A DNA stretch of 64,000 bases. Source: Paramecium octaurelia (lineage: Eukaryota > Ciliophora > Oligohymenophorea > Peniculida > Parameciidae). Shown piece after piece: positions 50,217-64,000 of the stretch; position 1 is the stretch's first letter, and every line of letters starts with the position of its first letter. The position numbers and the translations under genes were made by a program. The notes under the pieces are model-generated. The model made no database searches, had not been told where the DNA came from, and saw only the letters and a list, made by a program, of their open reading frames with translations. Location: positions 455,952 to 519,951 of the forward strand of contig CAJJDP010000033.1 in the NCBI GenBank assembly GCA_905182995.1, written 5' to 3'.

Positions 50217-52157
50217 TCTCTGTCTTATGAGTTGCTTTTTAGCTTAGGATAAATTTGTTTTAAATCATATTCATAATCTTTAATGAGATTTTTCAACTCT
50301 AATAAGAAATTACTGTATTTTGCATCTTTAATTTATTTCCCTGAACTGATATTTTTGGCATAGAAATCCAAACAGTGATAAAAATAGATTTAATGAATAT
50401 CCATGATTTTTAAGATTTCCCATAAAATAGGTCCTTAGCTCCCCTTATGATAATACATATTTTTACTAAAACTAATGCTGTGTAAAATGTCAATTTTCTC
50501 GTGTCATCAACGTACACATTTGTTGGCATTCTTTCTTTTTGTATCGAATTAACAAAATAGGCAATGTCATCAGCAGTATCAATGTTAAAAACGACTTCTG
50601 GAATACTGGTTTTAACCAAATAGCAATTCTTTTCTTCTAACAATTCAATTTTGTATTATATTATAAATTTCTTTACATCCTTTTCCGTTAACACACCTGA
50701 TTAAGTTATCGCCATGTATATCAGATTTTGTGGGTTAATCCAAGAAGCCCACTTTATTTCAAATATTTCAGAGTTGTTCTAATCTTAATTTGATGAATTT
50801 GGTGCAGTTCTAATTTACTAATCGTGACCTTATTAGTTAGGTACAGATTTAGATTACTAATCTTGAATTTATAAAGAAGCTGCAGTTCTAATTTATGAAT
50901 TTTAATTTTATTATTAATTCTATTCCTACCCTTTTTAGTTGTGTAGAACGTCTAATTCATGTTTAGTGGTGATTTTTTTCCAATTTCTCCTAACTGCAAT
51001 TTAAACTCCGTTTAATTTTTTTGCTAAAGCACTTAAAAATGGTGTATAGATATCTAAGCTAATTCCTTAAATTGGTTTGATGGCTTTTAAATCATTAAAG
51101 AATTTCAAAGTATTTTGAGTTAACTTGTACCTTGTAGAAATTAGTTGCGGTTCCTCCATTTATATCTTAAATTCAGATATTTCTGTTGATTCATCTTAGA
51201 GTGGCTTATTTCTGATTGGTATTAACAGAAGTTCATTTTCCAGAAATTTCAATATCATAGTTCTTAAAATTTCATTTTAATTTAACTAATACAAGAATTA
51301 GGTTTGCTTCAAACCATACCTAATCATTTTTTTCTTAACTAAATCTTCAGCATAGAGAAAATCCACTCCATAACATGATTCAGTGAGTGACAGCGGATCG
51401 ATTGATTCCAAGGATTAATTGAAAGTAAATTTTTCCCTAATTTTCTTATATAAATTGATATCCTCATCTTATTATTTGATTAAATCAAAAAACCAATTAA
51501 GCAAGCGCAGCAAAAAGATAAATGTCTAAAGAACTTTAAAAAAAAATATTACTAAGTTTTAATATGCCTAGTTTCTAAACTCATCAAATACTTTTAATGA
51601 TGGTTCTTTTTCCTTTTGGTCAGCTAAACTTTAAGCTATGTAAGTGAAACTAGGAATGTATACATAAAAATCGGTCTCAGTTTCTTTATAAAGTAGATTT
51701 TCAATTTGTGGATCCAAGAACAACCTTATTTTAATTTAAATGATACCCAAAGTTGGCTGACCAATGGAAAGTTTCAATTAAAGATTGAAAGACTGATTTG
51801 ATTCCAAGCACATCTATTTTGCTTTTATCTATATACTTGTCTTCTGAGACCAGAAAACGAGCAAATTATTATTGACCATAAGTTATTTGCAATTTATTGC
51901 CATAAAGTCCATCGTAATAAAATTTAACAAACAACTCATTTCCTCTCATTTCAATATTACTAATTTTTGCTACTCTGAAATGATAACCAATTGGTAATCT
52001 ATCTATTTAAAATTACATTGTACTTCAAACTCACCACATTTTGAATCTTTTGATAAGCACTAAAAAATTCTTCCAATCTTTATAAGGAATTTTCTCTTAT
52101 AGGGTTGAACCTGAAGGCTTTCTAACTTTCAACATATTCATAGCTGTGATGTTTCAT
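50217..52157 (-). CDS. uncharacterised protein with Gln-rich imperfect repeat
   Basis: About 600 residues, from MKHHSYEYVESQKAFRFNPI to LKSNSQDREGF. A 28-nt intron leads into RLPIGYHFRVAKISNIEMRG and NELFVKFYYDGLYGNKLQIT, YGQQQFARFLVSEDKYIDKS, which looks like a globular beta-rich domain. Then come KIRLFLDPQIENLLYKETET and SFTYIAQSLADQKEK. A central part near 50800-50960 is Gln/Asn-rich and repeats IRTA motifs. A late domain (LLEEKNCYLVKTSIPEVVFN and DTADDIAYFVNSIQKERMPT) follows. Two or three introns are needed, one near 50455 ending AAG. No family is recognised. There is no signal peptide or clear membrane segment. Confidence 0.55.
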
Positions 52158-52203
52158 TTAAGGAAATCGTTATTCTATAACAAAATAAAAATATAAAAAT
52201 TAT

Positions 52204-55200
52204 TCATTTATTAATTTATTCAGAGTATAATTCTAAATGTAGTTGCCTTCGTAGTTCCCTTTCTACCCAACAAGGAGTATCAGGGATTGAAACATCTAAT
52301 ATGTATTTGATTAATAATAATATATGTTCTACGGCAGCTAAAAAAAAAGCACTATACAATGCATCCTGATTTCCAATGATACCTCTAAATTGTTCTTTAT
52401 TTACAGTCCCAATAACGATACAATTCATGAAGGTAGAAGAATAATTCATTATTTCAAATATATATAACCAAATACCAATTGAATCGGCTGCCTAAGCTCT
52501 CTCTCTTTTTAAAATGTGCTAATAATTGTATATTGATGATCTTAAATTGATGTAACAATTTATCATGAAAAATAAGGGGGCTGCTGGGAATGTTGGAGCA
52601 AACATTGTGGTGTATCCAAATTATATAGCAATATTTGTGTATTCATCATATAATACTTTTTAAGGGCCTTTTATCCTACTCATTTCTAACTCTTACAAGA
52701 AAAATAGTTATTAATCATGTGTTAGTTTCTCTGATGAAAATACTTAGTTACAGATTTTTGGTATATTCTTTTTTTCTTATATTTTTCTTGAGAATATTAA
52801 TTTGAACTCAGAAAATAATTTTATAAATGATCGCTTTTCCAATTTAAAAATGGCAAAGGGTATTAAATTACTTTTTACATTTGAAATTACTCCTCTTGTT
52901 ATGATAATACTTGCGACTGATACACTTAACGAGTTTGCATCACTTTCAAATATTGCCACATATACAACCGAAACGTAAGATATTAGAAATTCAAACAGAA
53001 AAACTTTCAAAATGTAGGAGTATTCCTATTCTGTTTCATACATATGATTTTCCCAAGTCACCAATGATTTGCATAGTCTCTTATATAAATCACAAAAAAC
53101 AATCATAGATACTCCATTCAAAGAATTAATAACTACGGTCATGAAAGGATCATTTGAGTTTTCTTTTAACCAAATATTAAAAGCATAGAAACTCAATACG
53201 ATTATTGCAATCCCTATTAAAATCACAGGCCCCTCTGCTATTAATCTCCTTTTAAAAGTAGTGAAATAATCATAGATTTGAATTTTATTGGTTGCTTCGT
53301 CAATAATATATTATCCTGTATACATAACCCTTTATGGTTGAGTCTGTTTGAATTTATGCATGTCCCAACAAAACTTCAATTCTGACTCCCTATTCTTCCA
53401 CTTCTCCATAAACAACGTCTACCATAGAGTCATTAACAATGCATAGAACGGCACGATGGATGAACTTATATACTTTCAATTTTTACTTTACTTATTCAAT
53501 AATTATTATATAAATTCCCAAAGCTGCTCCAAAAAGAGAAGGAATCATCAACCAACCTATGATTTGAACATTCAATGCAATATACCAAGCGATTACTGGA
53601 CCAAAATATGATGATATTGCATGCAATGGCCTTAAAGCTATTTATTATGTTTCGTATCTTAAAGAATCGCGAATGCAATTATTTTGCTGTTCATTCCAAA
53701 ATTGAGTAATTTTTTCACATTTTTTTTTATCTTCTAATGGAAAATGAGATATAATTAACTATTCCAATACGAATTTTTCAACATCAAATTCATCGTTCAA
53801 AGTTTTTAAAATCAACATTTACACTTGTAAGTCTTTAGGAAATTCAAAAAACCTGCTCTTTTCATATTTGAATTAACATATACACTAATTAAATCTTGAT
53901 AGAATTTACTTTTGTTTGAAAATTATAACAAGATATCTAATAGAGATCTGCCAATCTGTAAATTGAATCTGGAGGTAATTTCAATACATAGAAATGATAT
54001 AATGGTTGAACTCTTTTATTATGCACATTTTCTTTATACAATTCCAATTCATCCAGATTAGGAGCATGAAAAATCAAGAATTCGAAACTCCACCCTCTTT
54101 CTTTAAAGGTTTATCCAATATTTTGTAATTGCAAAAACACTATATCCTATCCCACACTTGAAGTTCCTTTGGTCTAAATTACATATTAATATCCTAGTTC
54201 TGCCAAACTTTTTATTTGTTACTTAACTTAGATATTTTCTTCGTAGAATTCCATAAATTTAGAATTATAAGTTAATTCAAATGGTTTTAAGCACCTACTA
54301 TTGACGGCATCCACTGATATTCCATGAGATATTAATGTTTTCATGCAATGATATTTTTCTTATTCAATAGCTAGATGAAGAGCATTAGATGGATTTTAAT
54401 CAGTGAGTATGTTGATGCATTCTCTCTTAGACTAATAGCTTAAAATTTATTACTTTATTAAATTTCATATTTTTGAGTTTCTTTTTAGCTTTACTGCTTG
54501 TTCCTTCTGAACTATCATAATATTCGTAGTCATTTTCTAGAATCGTTTTTATCATTTTTGGTTTTCCTTTGTATGCTGCAATGTGTAAACAGTTGAATCC
54601 TTAATATATATTGAGAAAAGGATTGCATTTTCTTTTGAGAAAATAAATAAAGAAGTCTTGTATCCCTTATCTGGATGACCAATATTAGAGTCTACATTCA
54701 TATTTTTAATTAATAGTCAAAACAGCTTTACTATTGTGTATGAAATACTTTTCCCTTGATCCATTTTCTAAATCATCATCATTATTAAATATGATTGTAG
54801 TTTTCTATTTTTTACCTTTGTGATGTTTTCGTTTTGGTTGAGGCAAGTCAAAATTTGGTTCTATCAATGTTGGTTGATTATTATTAGAAGTGTATTGCTG
54901 AACATGAAGTAAGTCATCTTAATTTGCTTCTGTGAATATTTTACTATTATTAGTATTCCTAGAATTAAATACTCTTATTTCAGGTATCTTTTCTTCCTCT
55001 GGTTCCTTCATTTCATTTTGAGAATCATCAAATAATGGAATGTCAGCAATCTCTTCTAAAAACTTCTATTAAATTCTTTAACATCCAGTTCTTGGTTAAG
55101 ATTTTAAGACTAATTAATTATTAGGCGTTTTTTAAAGGCTTTTAAAATTTGTATTTTTAGATATCTATGAAATTGAAGCATAACTTCTATTAATATTTGA

Positions 55201-55992
55201 GATATTTAAACAAGGTATTTCATATCTAGATGGTTCTGATTCAGGAGATGATTCCTCCTCATCATCTTTATTCACTTATATCAATGGAATTTAGGATGCG
55301 ATTGTCGTTTGTGCTTTACGCTATTTTCTTTTTTTTAACTTCCTCTTTAGCTCTTCTTTTGAAGTTACCTATGCATAATTAATGACAACGTTTTAGAAGA
55401 TATCCCAAACGTCTTTCCTAAATTATCCATAAAATTATCATACTTATATGACTCTGGTTTATTGTCTAAGAACAAATAATCTATAGGAAAATTTCCTTAT
55501 TACTCTGTTTCCAATTACAAATTGAAATTTTCTGCGATCAAAAAATCCACTAATTCTTTATTGCCGTAATAACAAGCCCAATGCAGTGGATTTGGCTTAT
55601 AACTACATTAAGAGGGTATTTATGCTCCATTTTCGACCAGCAACCTTATTGTTTTCTCTTGATTTTCCAAATTGTATTCTCCAGAATATCTAAGGAATAA
55701 ACTTGATCGCATACCCTTTGATACTAGCTAGTTCCAGTGGAGTATATAAATGTAAATCACCCTTATTCAAATCAATAAGCTCTTTATATTCCTTACACCA
55801 CCATTTCAGCAATTTATATTAGCCTAAATAAGCTGCCCAATGAACCACACTTCTATTCTAATCATCAACCATTTTAAAAAATCCAGACAATTTTTAATGT
55901 GCAAACTTCAGTTAGTCTTCAAAATGTTTCTTCAAAGTATTAATATCTCCATCCTTAACCCATTCTAATAACTGGGTTTAAGTAATTTACAT
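52204..55992 (-). CDS. anoctamin (TMEM16) channel/scramblase with N-terminal ankyrin repeats
   Basis: About 1,210 residues. The start MQITQTQLLEWVKDGDINTL is followed by ankyrin-type repeats (VVHWAAYLGQYKLLKWW, YTPLELASIKGYSG, NPLHWACYYGNKELVDFLIA, FNCLHIAAYKGKPKMIKTIL) spread over about 550 residues with acidic and Ser-rich linkers. The second half is anoctamin-like: an N-terminal cytosolic domain, then EALRPLHAISSYFGPVIAWY, IALNVQIIGWLMIPSLFG, ILIGIAIIVLSFYAFNIWL, FLFEFLISYVSVVYVAIFES and the C-terminal EYTNIAIQFGYTTMFAPTFP then AAPLFFMINCYINLR. Frame is kept across several introns, for example a 25-nt one near 55685, so it reads as one gene. It ends 46 bases from the next start. Ca2+-binding acidic residues could not be placed with confidence. 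Confidence 0.75.
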
Positions 55993-56746
55993 TTTTTTTA
56001 AATATTAGAATAAAAATTATAATCAATTCAATTCTGAAATCTATAATTTGTATCGATTATTAAATTATGAAATCGATAATATTAAACTCGTATCAAATTA
56101 TAGGAAATAAGTCAAACTAATAATATTATTATACAATTTCAATTAATACTGTAATCAAAACTACTTTAACCTTGCAAGTTCTACTCCTAAATCTACAAAG
56201 GTTAAATCAGAATTATTAAATTTATTGTTTATTCTTTTTAATTTGCTAAAACTTTTATGTATATCTTTTATATAGAACCTCATATATCATTTAATTGTTT
56301 TCTCATTAATATAGCCTTTTAAATATATAATTATGATGATCCAAATTTGGCTTTATTTTGCTAATAAACATTTTTATATATTATAAAATTATCTGATTAA
56401 CATTGATAAAACTTATTATTTAATTATCAAAAGATATAAATGATATTAATAGAAACATTTCTGAAAATTTAAACTAATGACTTTAGATTTTAACTTAGCT
56501 AAGAAAGTCTATGGGATTAGATGAAAAATTTTAATAGCTGGATTAATAAGTCAAAATTAAAAAAAAAACTTTTTTGGATTTTAGTCTATATATTTCTAGT
56601 GATGGCTTTGTTTTTAACAAATTGTATTTTTCTTTGCCAAATCATTTCAATCTCTAGACTTTTTGAAATATTGATATTAGAATTCAAGATTGTAATTGAA
56701 AATCAATAAAAAAATACAAAAATGAATATAAGATAGTTTGTCAAAT
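55993..56746. other. AT-rich intergenic interval
   Basis: Spacer between the anoctamin start and the 3' end of the AMPK/MARK-like kinase, both on the minus strand. A plus-strand frame near 56521 gives a lysine-rich start and two hydrophobic stretches, but it runs antisense into the kinase 3' end and is probably chance. No other gene-like signal. Confidence 0.4.
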
Positions 56747-59159
<2,413 letters not shown>

Positions 59160-59162
59160 AAT

Positions 59163-60457
59163 AAATATTAATTTATTCAAATTCAAATATTATGGACACA
59201 GATTCTCTGCAACAACAACTACAACTCATATACTAAACATTTAGTCTAGATTAATCAACATTCAAATTAATGTAGGAAATGACAAATAACTATATTTTAA
59301 ATAATAAAACGAATGATTATATAGTCATTCCAAGATTAGCTTTGTGGTTGGCTTCAAAATAATAGCAGATAGTTGCAATAGACGGTTCTATAGTCTATGG
59401 TTCAGGGATATCCTTAAATTCCATTATAAATGATTGTTAAAATAAAGGAATCACTAATATCGATCAATTGATTGATGTGGCTATTAACATGGTTACGGAA
59501 TTAAAAGTCGATTAAACATGCTAAAAGACATTAACTCTCCTGAAACATAACAACTAAATCTTAAATATGTTTTATTAAAAAATGGAGGCACTTTTACTCC
59601 ATTTCAAAATGAACGATTAAAACATTCTCATCAAAAATATCACTTGGCTCCTATTTTTGATTACAAAAAGTAAATATCAGCAATATTCAAATAGAATCTT
59701 TAAATTTGCAAGACGTCGTCCAATCTACATGCATTCTGATATCAATTCTAACAACTATACTTAGTTAATTATTGAATATTTTCACAACTACAAATAAAAT
59801 ACTCTCAGAAATCAAGAAGTCAGCTGCAGGAGAAGATGAACAATAATTACAAATACAACAATTTCTAATCAATTAATTCAAAATCTAAGACTTAGATCTA
59901 TTCTCTTCGATCAACTTGCAAGCCAAATAGCAATATGCTGAATTGATAAAATAGAATGTCGTTAAGCAATTAAAGAGTAACTCTGGGTTTTCAATTTTCA
60001 TGGTTAGCATTATCAATTCAAATTAATACAAGTTGGATCAATAATATAAGCAACTCCTCAAATCAGATGAATTTGATGAAAGATTGCTCATTCCTGATAG
60101 ATAAAAAAATTTGACACCCAAGAAACTAACTCCAAATCTTAATACTCTCAAATCCAACAATATTAAATAATTGGCCATGCAATCCAAGTATGATTAAAGT
60201 AGAGAATAATAAACAACTTCATAATAACAGTAATAAAATAGATATCAAAAATTGTTGAATTATGAATTAGATACGAAAATTACTCTTACAACTAATTTGA
60301 GAGAAATTAAGTTACCATAAACTGTCTTAATGTCTCCTTATGCGTAATAATCAATTGTGGCCACTCCAATGACTGAAGCTATGGAAATGTACAATTGGAT
60401 GCATGAAAAATAATAGCCTTTTAAAAAGTTATTTAAGAATGGAACCTTGAATATTAA
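59163..60457 (+). repeat. left copy of an exact 1295-bp duplication
   Basis: Matches 60459-61753 with no difference that I could find, at an offset of 1296. It runs from 4 bases upstream of the AMPK/MARK-like kinase start codon into the middle of the Rb-like gene, and stops right before the single N. The perfect identity and the N argue for an assembly join, not an old tandem duplication. Confidence 0.9.
59192..60457 (+). CDS. truncated copy of the Rb-like gene (assembly duplicate)
   Basis: The 5' part of the Rb-like gene, identical to the first 1,266 bases of the complete copy that starts at 60488. It opens MDTDSLQQQLQLIYQTFSLD and breaks off just after KKLFKNGTLNI where the N occurs. I treat it as the same gene seen twice, not as a paralogue or a pseudogene. 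See the complete copy for the function. Confidence 0.6.
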
Positions 60458-60458
60458 N
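60458..60458. other. ambiguous base N at contig join
   Basis: The only N in the window, placed exactly between the two identical 1295-bp segments. It is most likely a one-base gap placeholder left when overlapping contig ends were not merged. Confidence 0.9.
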
Positions 60459-61753
60459 AAATATTAATTTATTCAAATTCAAATATTATGGACACAGATT
60501 CTCTGCAACAACAACTACAACTCATATACTAAACATTTAGTCTAGATTAATCAACATTCAAATTAATGTAGGAAATGACAAATAACTATATTTTAAATAA
60601 TAAAACGAATGATTATATAGTCATTCCAAGATTAGCTTTGTGGTTGGCTTCAAAATAATAGCAGATAGTTGCAATAGACGGTTCTATAGTCTATGGTTCA
60701 GGGATATCCTTAAATTCCATTATAAATGATTGTTAAAATAAAGGAATCACTAATATCGATCAATTGATTGATGTGGCTATTAACATGGTTACGGAATTAA
60801 AAGTCGATTAAACATGCTAAAAGACATTAACTCTCCTGAAACATAACAACTAAATCTTAAATATGTTTTATTAAAAAATGGAGGCACTTTTACTCCATTT
60901 CAAAATGAACGATTAAAACATTCTCATCAAAAATATCACTTGGCTCCTATTTTTGATTACAAAAAGTAAATATCAGCAATATTCAAATAGAATCTTTAAA
61001 TTTGCAAGACGTCGTCCAATCTACATGCATTCTGATATCAATTCTAACAACTATACTTAGTTAATTATTGAATATTTTCACAACTACAAATAAAATACTC
61101 TCAGAAATCAAGAAGTCAGCTGCAGGAGAAGATGAACAATAATTACAAATACAACAATTTCTAATCAATTAATTCAAAATCTAAGACTTAGATCTATTCT
61201 CTTCGATCAACTTGCAAGCCAAATAGCAATATGCTGAATTGATAAAATAGAATGTCGTTAAGCAATTAAAGAGTAACTCTGGGTTTTCAATTTTCATGGT
61301 TAGCATTATCAATTCAAATTAATACAAGTTGGATCAATAATATAAGCAACTCCTCAAATCAGATGAATTTGATGAAAGATTGCTCATTCCTGATAGATAA
61401 AAAAATTTGACACCCAAGAAACTAACTCCAAATCTTAATACTCTCAAATCCAACAATATTAAATAATTGGCCATGCAATCCAAGTATGATTAAAGTAGAG
61501 AATAATAAACAACTTCATAATAACAGTAATAAAATAGATATCAAAAATTGTTGAATTATGAATTAGATACGAAAATTACTCTTACAACTAATTTGAGAGA
61601 AATTAAGTTACCATAAACTGTCTTAATGTCTCCTTATGCGTAATAATCAATTGTGGCCACTCCAATGACTGAAGCTATGGAAATGTACAATTGGATGCAT
61701 GAAAAATAATAGCCTTTTAAAAAGTTATTTAAGAATGGAACCTTGAATATTAA
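60459..61753 (+). repeat. right copy of the exact 1295-bp duplication
   Basis: Continues without a break into the rest of the Rb-like gene, so this copy gives the intact gene, while the left copy gives the intact upstream junction to the kinase gene. Merging the two at the overlap would leave one kinase gene and one Rb-like gene, 32 bases apart. Confidence 0.9.
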
Positions 61754-63220
61754 TTAGTTATTATCTCAGAATCCTCAATTATTCTAAAACCTTTAAAGCT
61801 AAGGGAAGCACTTTGATTTGATTGACAAAACATTTCATGAATACATATAATATTGTTAAGAGAGCAATCTAATTGATGAAAATAAATCAAAAACTAATTA
61901 ATACTGGACTCTATATGTGTTAATGTTAGAGAAATCCAATTTCTAAATTGATGAATAAATGCTCAAAAGTTTAATTTGTTTTTGTATTGAATGTGTTTAT
62001 TTTGTTTTGAACAAATAATCATAACTCTTAGATCAATTGATGTAGAAATGTGAAATTTAACATTACTAACTTTGGAAATGGTTAGATTTCTTTTTAAATT
62101 AATTTGACACTAAAGTACCACATTAACTTAAAGAACACATACTAGATATTGAAGTTAAATTTGTATCTTATTCGATTTGGTCTTGCGATAGTCAATCTGA
62201 ATTGATAAAATTTCTCAATGAAATTCATATAAGTAGATACTAATAAAATAATAATTAAATGAATCGATTATTCAAAAGAGTATTACATTATTGTGCATTT
62301 CAAATTTAAGTCATTTGCAGCAATATTAAAATATAGGAATAATTATAAGAATACATTTGGATTACCATTAAATATATTATCAGCGAAAAGACTGACCATC
62401 TAAGACATCATTCATTAGATCAAATTGTTTTGGCTGGTATTTATGCTGTAACAAAGCTAACTGGAAACTAACTAAAATTTTAATAAATTATTAACGCCTA
62501 TGAACTCACTAATACATGGTATTCTAAGTAGTTTATCAAAAAGATTGTTTGCAATACATATATATCAAATGACAGCATGGGTATGTATTTAATTGACATT
62601 CTTAGGTGATATTGTTTCCTATTATAACTAGAGTTTTATCCCTTAAATTAAATCATTTATGTTGCAAATGTCACATGAAATCAAATCAAACAGTGTCCCA
62701 CAATCTCCAATGAACAATAAAAATCCTGCTTTGAATAATAAGATATTAGATTCACCTCTTAGGGATATTCTACCAAGATAATAGAATTTTGCATCAAATT
62801 TACAATCCTAACACGCTGGTTTAATGACTCCTGCAACTTAATTGCTATATGCATATTAGGAATCTCCTCTCTTAAAATAATAGGTTAAGCAGCAAGCATT
62901 GCCAGTCTCAAAAGAAAATGTTTATAACAATTCGAATATTAATACTAAAATTGATTATAGTTAGGAGACTTAAGATTTCATCTTAAAAAAATGTAATAAG
63001 TAATTTTATATTTTTAGTTGAACAATTAAAGAATAATAAGAGCAAGCAAATCAATAGCAAAACTAGTTTTTCAATTTTATAATAGGGAACCCCTAAAATT
63101 CTAAATAGTAGTAGAACAAATAATAGCGCAATGTTACAGCATAATCAAACCCAGAATAGTCAATAATCAAATGAACAAAACTCAACGTTTTGCAAACTTT
63201 TAAACTTTGAATAATAATGA
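60488..63220 (+). CDS. retinoblastoma-like pocket protein
   Basis: About 860 residues. The N-terminal region is helical (YIVIPRLALWLASKQQQIVA then TNIDQLIDVAINMVTELKVD) as in the Rb N-terminal fold. Pocket A starts at SIVATPMTEAMEMYNWMHEK, close to the T-P-V-x-x-A-M motif of Rb proteins, and continues to LMLEKSNFQIDEQMLKSLIC. Pocket B has DQIVLAGIYAVTKLTGNQLK, YELTNTWYSKQFIKKIVC and the family motif YNQSFIPQIKSFMLQMSHEI. The C-terminus has proline-directed sites (QSPMNNK, DSPLRDILPRQQ, LMTPATQLL, GTPKILNS), as expected of CDK targets. Introns of about 25 nt are inferred in the N-terminal third and near 62581, and one ending TTTTAG near 63018. Rb proteins repress E2F/DP at G1/S. Confidence 0.8.
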
Positions 63221-63307
63221 TATATATAATAATAATTTTAATAAATATAAAGATATACAATAAATATCTTAATTCGCTTAAGAATATTAAAGCAATTTCG
63301 ATTTTCA

Positions 63308-64000
63308 ATGAAAAATTTAAAGGAATTCATACTAAATTAAGGATTGAATAAGGCTATGAGGATCCTTAAATTATTATTTATGAAAACCCACAAAATCTGT
63401 TTAAAATGTTCTAATAACTTTAGAATCCAAAGAATATATAATAATCAAAGTTCTGAAAAGATTATGAATAAATGAAGATTCCTATATCAATAAATTTGGA
63501 ATATTTAATTGGGTTCTCATATTTTTAAAAATCTATTATGAAACTATTCTCATGATAATGAATTTAAAATAATTAAATAATTTATAAATAATTATGAATA
63601 TAATTAAGGTTGGTCTCAAGTTTAGTTCAATTAAATACCCTTCGCTTGATATTCATAATTATTAATTGTATAAGTATCATTCTGATTATGGAAATCTGCT
63701 AAAAGGCTTAAAGATAGGTACATCCTTATTACCCAATCAATATGAAATTGTTCCATCTAAACTTAAAGGATTTCTAATTGATTAATTAAAACAGGATCAA
63801 TAAATGCTAAAAAAGCCAAAAGAAGTGTTATTTGTTGGAAGATCAAATGTTGGAAAATCAAGTCTGATTAATGCAATATTAGGATAAAAAGTAGCTGAAA
63901 CATCAAGTAGAACTGTAAGAAATATTGCATGATATGTAGGGCAGCACTTTAAGATTATAATTTCACAATATTCAAACAATTAATGGTTTTGTAGTGGATA
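63308..64000 (+). CDS. EngB/YihA-type GTPase (incomplete, runs off right edge)
   Basis: The clear part is at 63804-63921: MLKKPKEVLFVGRSNVGKSS then LINAILGQKVAETSSRT. This is a G1 P-loop GRSNVGKS with the VAxTSxxxGxT switch region of EngB (YihA) GTPases, split by a 25-nt intron. Upstream are GLKIGTSLLPNQYEIVPSKL and KGFLIDQLKQDQ in the same frame. The start is uncertain. MKNLKEFILNQGLNKAMRIL at 63308 would fit a mitochondrial presequence, but the frames between 63470 and 63640 need introns I could not fix. EngB GTPases assist large ribosomal subunit assembly, here probably in mitochondria. The gene continues beyond 64000. Confidence 0.6.

Noticed and set aside
52911-53108. Plus-strand ORF opposite the anoctamin membrane region
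   Set aside because: The minus strand encodes conserved TMEM16 helices; the plus frame has no family signal.
56521-56709. Plus-strand ORF with two hydrophobic stretches
   Set aside because: It lies in AT-rich spacer, and with the ciliate code it continues antisense into the kinase 3' end. Hydrophobic runs are expected from T-rich sequence.
59163-61753. Tandem gene duplication giving two Rb-like paralogues
   Set aside because: The copies look identical, introns included, and flank a lone N. An assembly overlap is the simpler explanation.

Overview
This window looks like macronuclear DNA of a ciliate, almost certainly a Paramecium. Three things point there. The sequence is very AT-rich. Conserved proteins read through only if TAA and TAG are glutamine and TGA is the sole stop. 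Genes are interrupted by tiny introns of about 17-34 nt that start GT(A) and usually end TAG. Genes are packed on both strands with gaps of tens to a few hundred bases. Coordinates below are genomic spans from start codon to TGA, introns included; I derived them by reading the frames by hand. I saw no rRNA, tRNA, CRISPR array or transposon.

Left part (1-22960): CFAP45 (cut by the left edge), a Mei2-like RNA-binding protein, a MORN-repeat protein, a MYST histone acetyltransferase, a large membrane PAS protein, the complex I subunit NDUFS8, two unknown coiled-coil or Q-rich proteins, SRP19, a ubiquitin-like/ankyrin/PH/AGC kinase, an unknown basic protein, a calcyphosin-like EF-hand protein and a PTB-like protein with three RRMs.

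Middle part (23017-44783): an importin-beta-like HEAT protein, an acylated AGC kinase, the kinetochore protein NUF2, two tandem paralogous membrane hybrid histidine kinases, a transmembrane EGF/RING-H2 protein, a CDPK-like protein that has lost its catalytic motifs, CFAP36, a La-motif protein ending in a DCL (DUF3223) domain, an ANTH/AP180-type endocytic adaptor, an unknown protein and a CID (RPRD/Rtt103-like) protein.

Right part (44909-64000): a Cdh1/Fizzy-related APC activator, a kinesin-3 with FHA domain and a C-terminal CAAX box, an unknown protein, an ankyrin-anoctamin fusion, an AMPK/MARK-like kinase with a polyglutamine tail made of TAA codons, a retinoblastoma-like pocket protein, and an incomplete EngB-type GTPase. 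A single N at 60458 is flanked by an apparently exact 1295-bp duplication. This is best read as an unmerged contig join, so the Rb-like gene appears once complete and once truncated.

The gene content falls into a few themes: cilia (CFAP45, CFAP36, MORN and calcyphosin-like proteins), cell cycle and chromosomes (NUF2, Cdh1, Rb, MYST), RNA handling (Mei2-like, PTB, La, CID, SRP19) and signalling (four protein kinases or pseudokinases, two hybrid histidine kinases, a PAS protein). Neighbouring genes show no operon-like logic. The strongest oddities are the CDPK pseudokinase, the La-DCL fusion, the ankyrin-anoctamin fusion and the CAAX kinesin.
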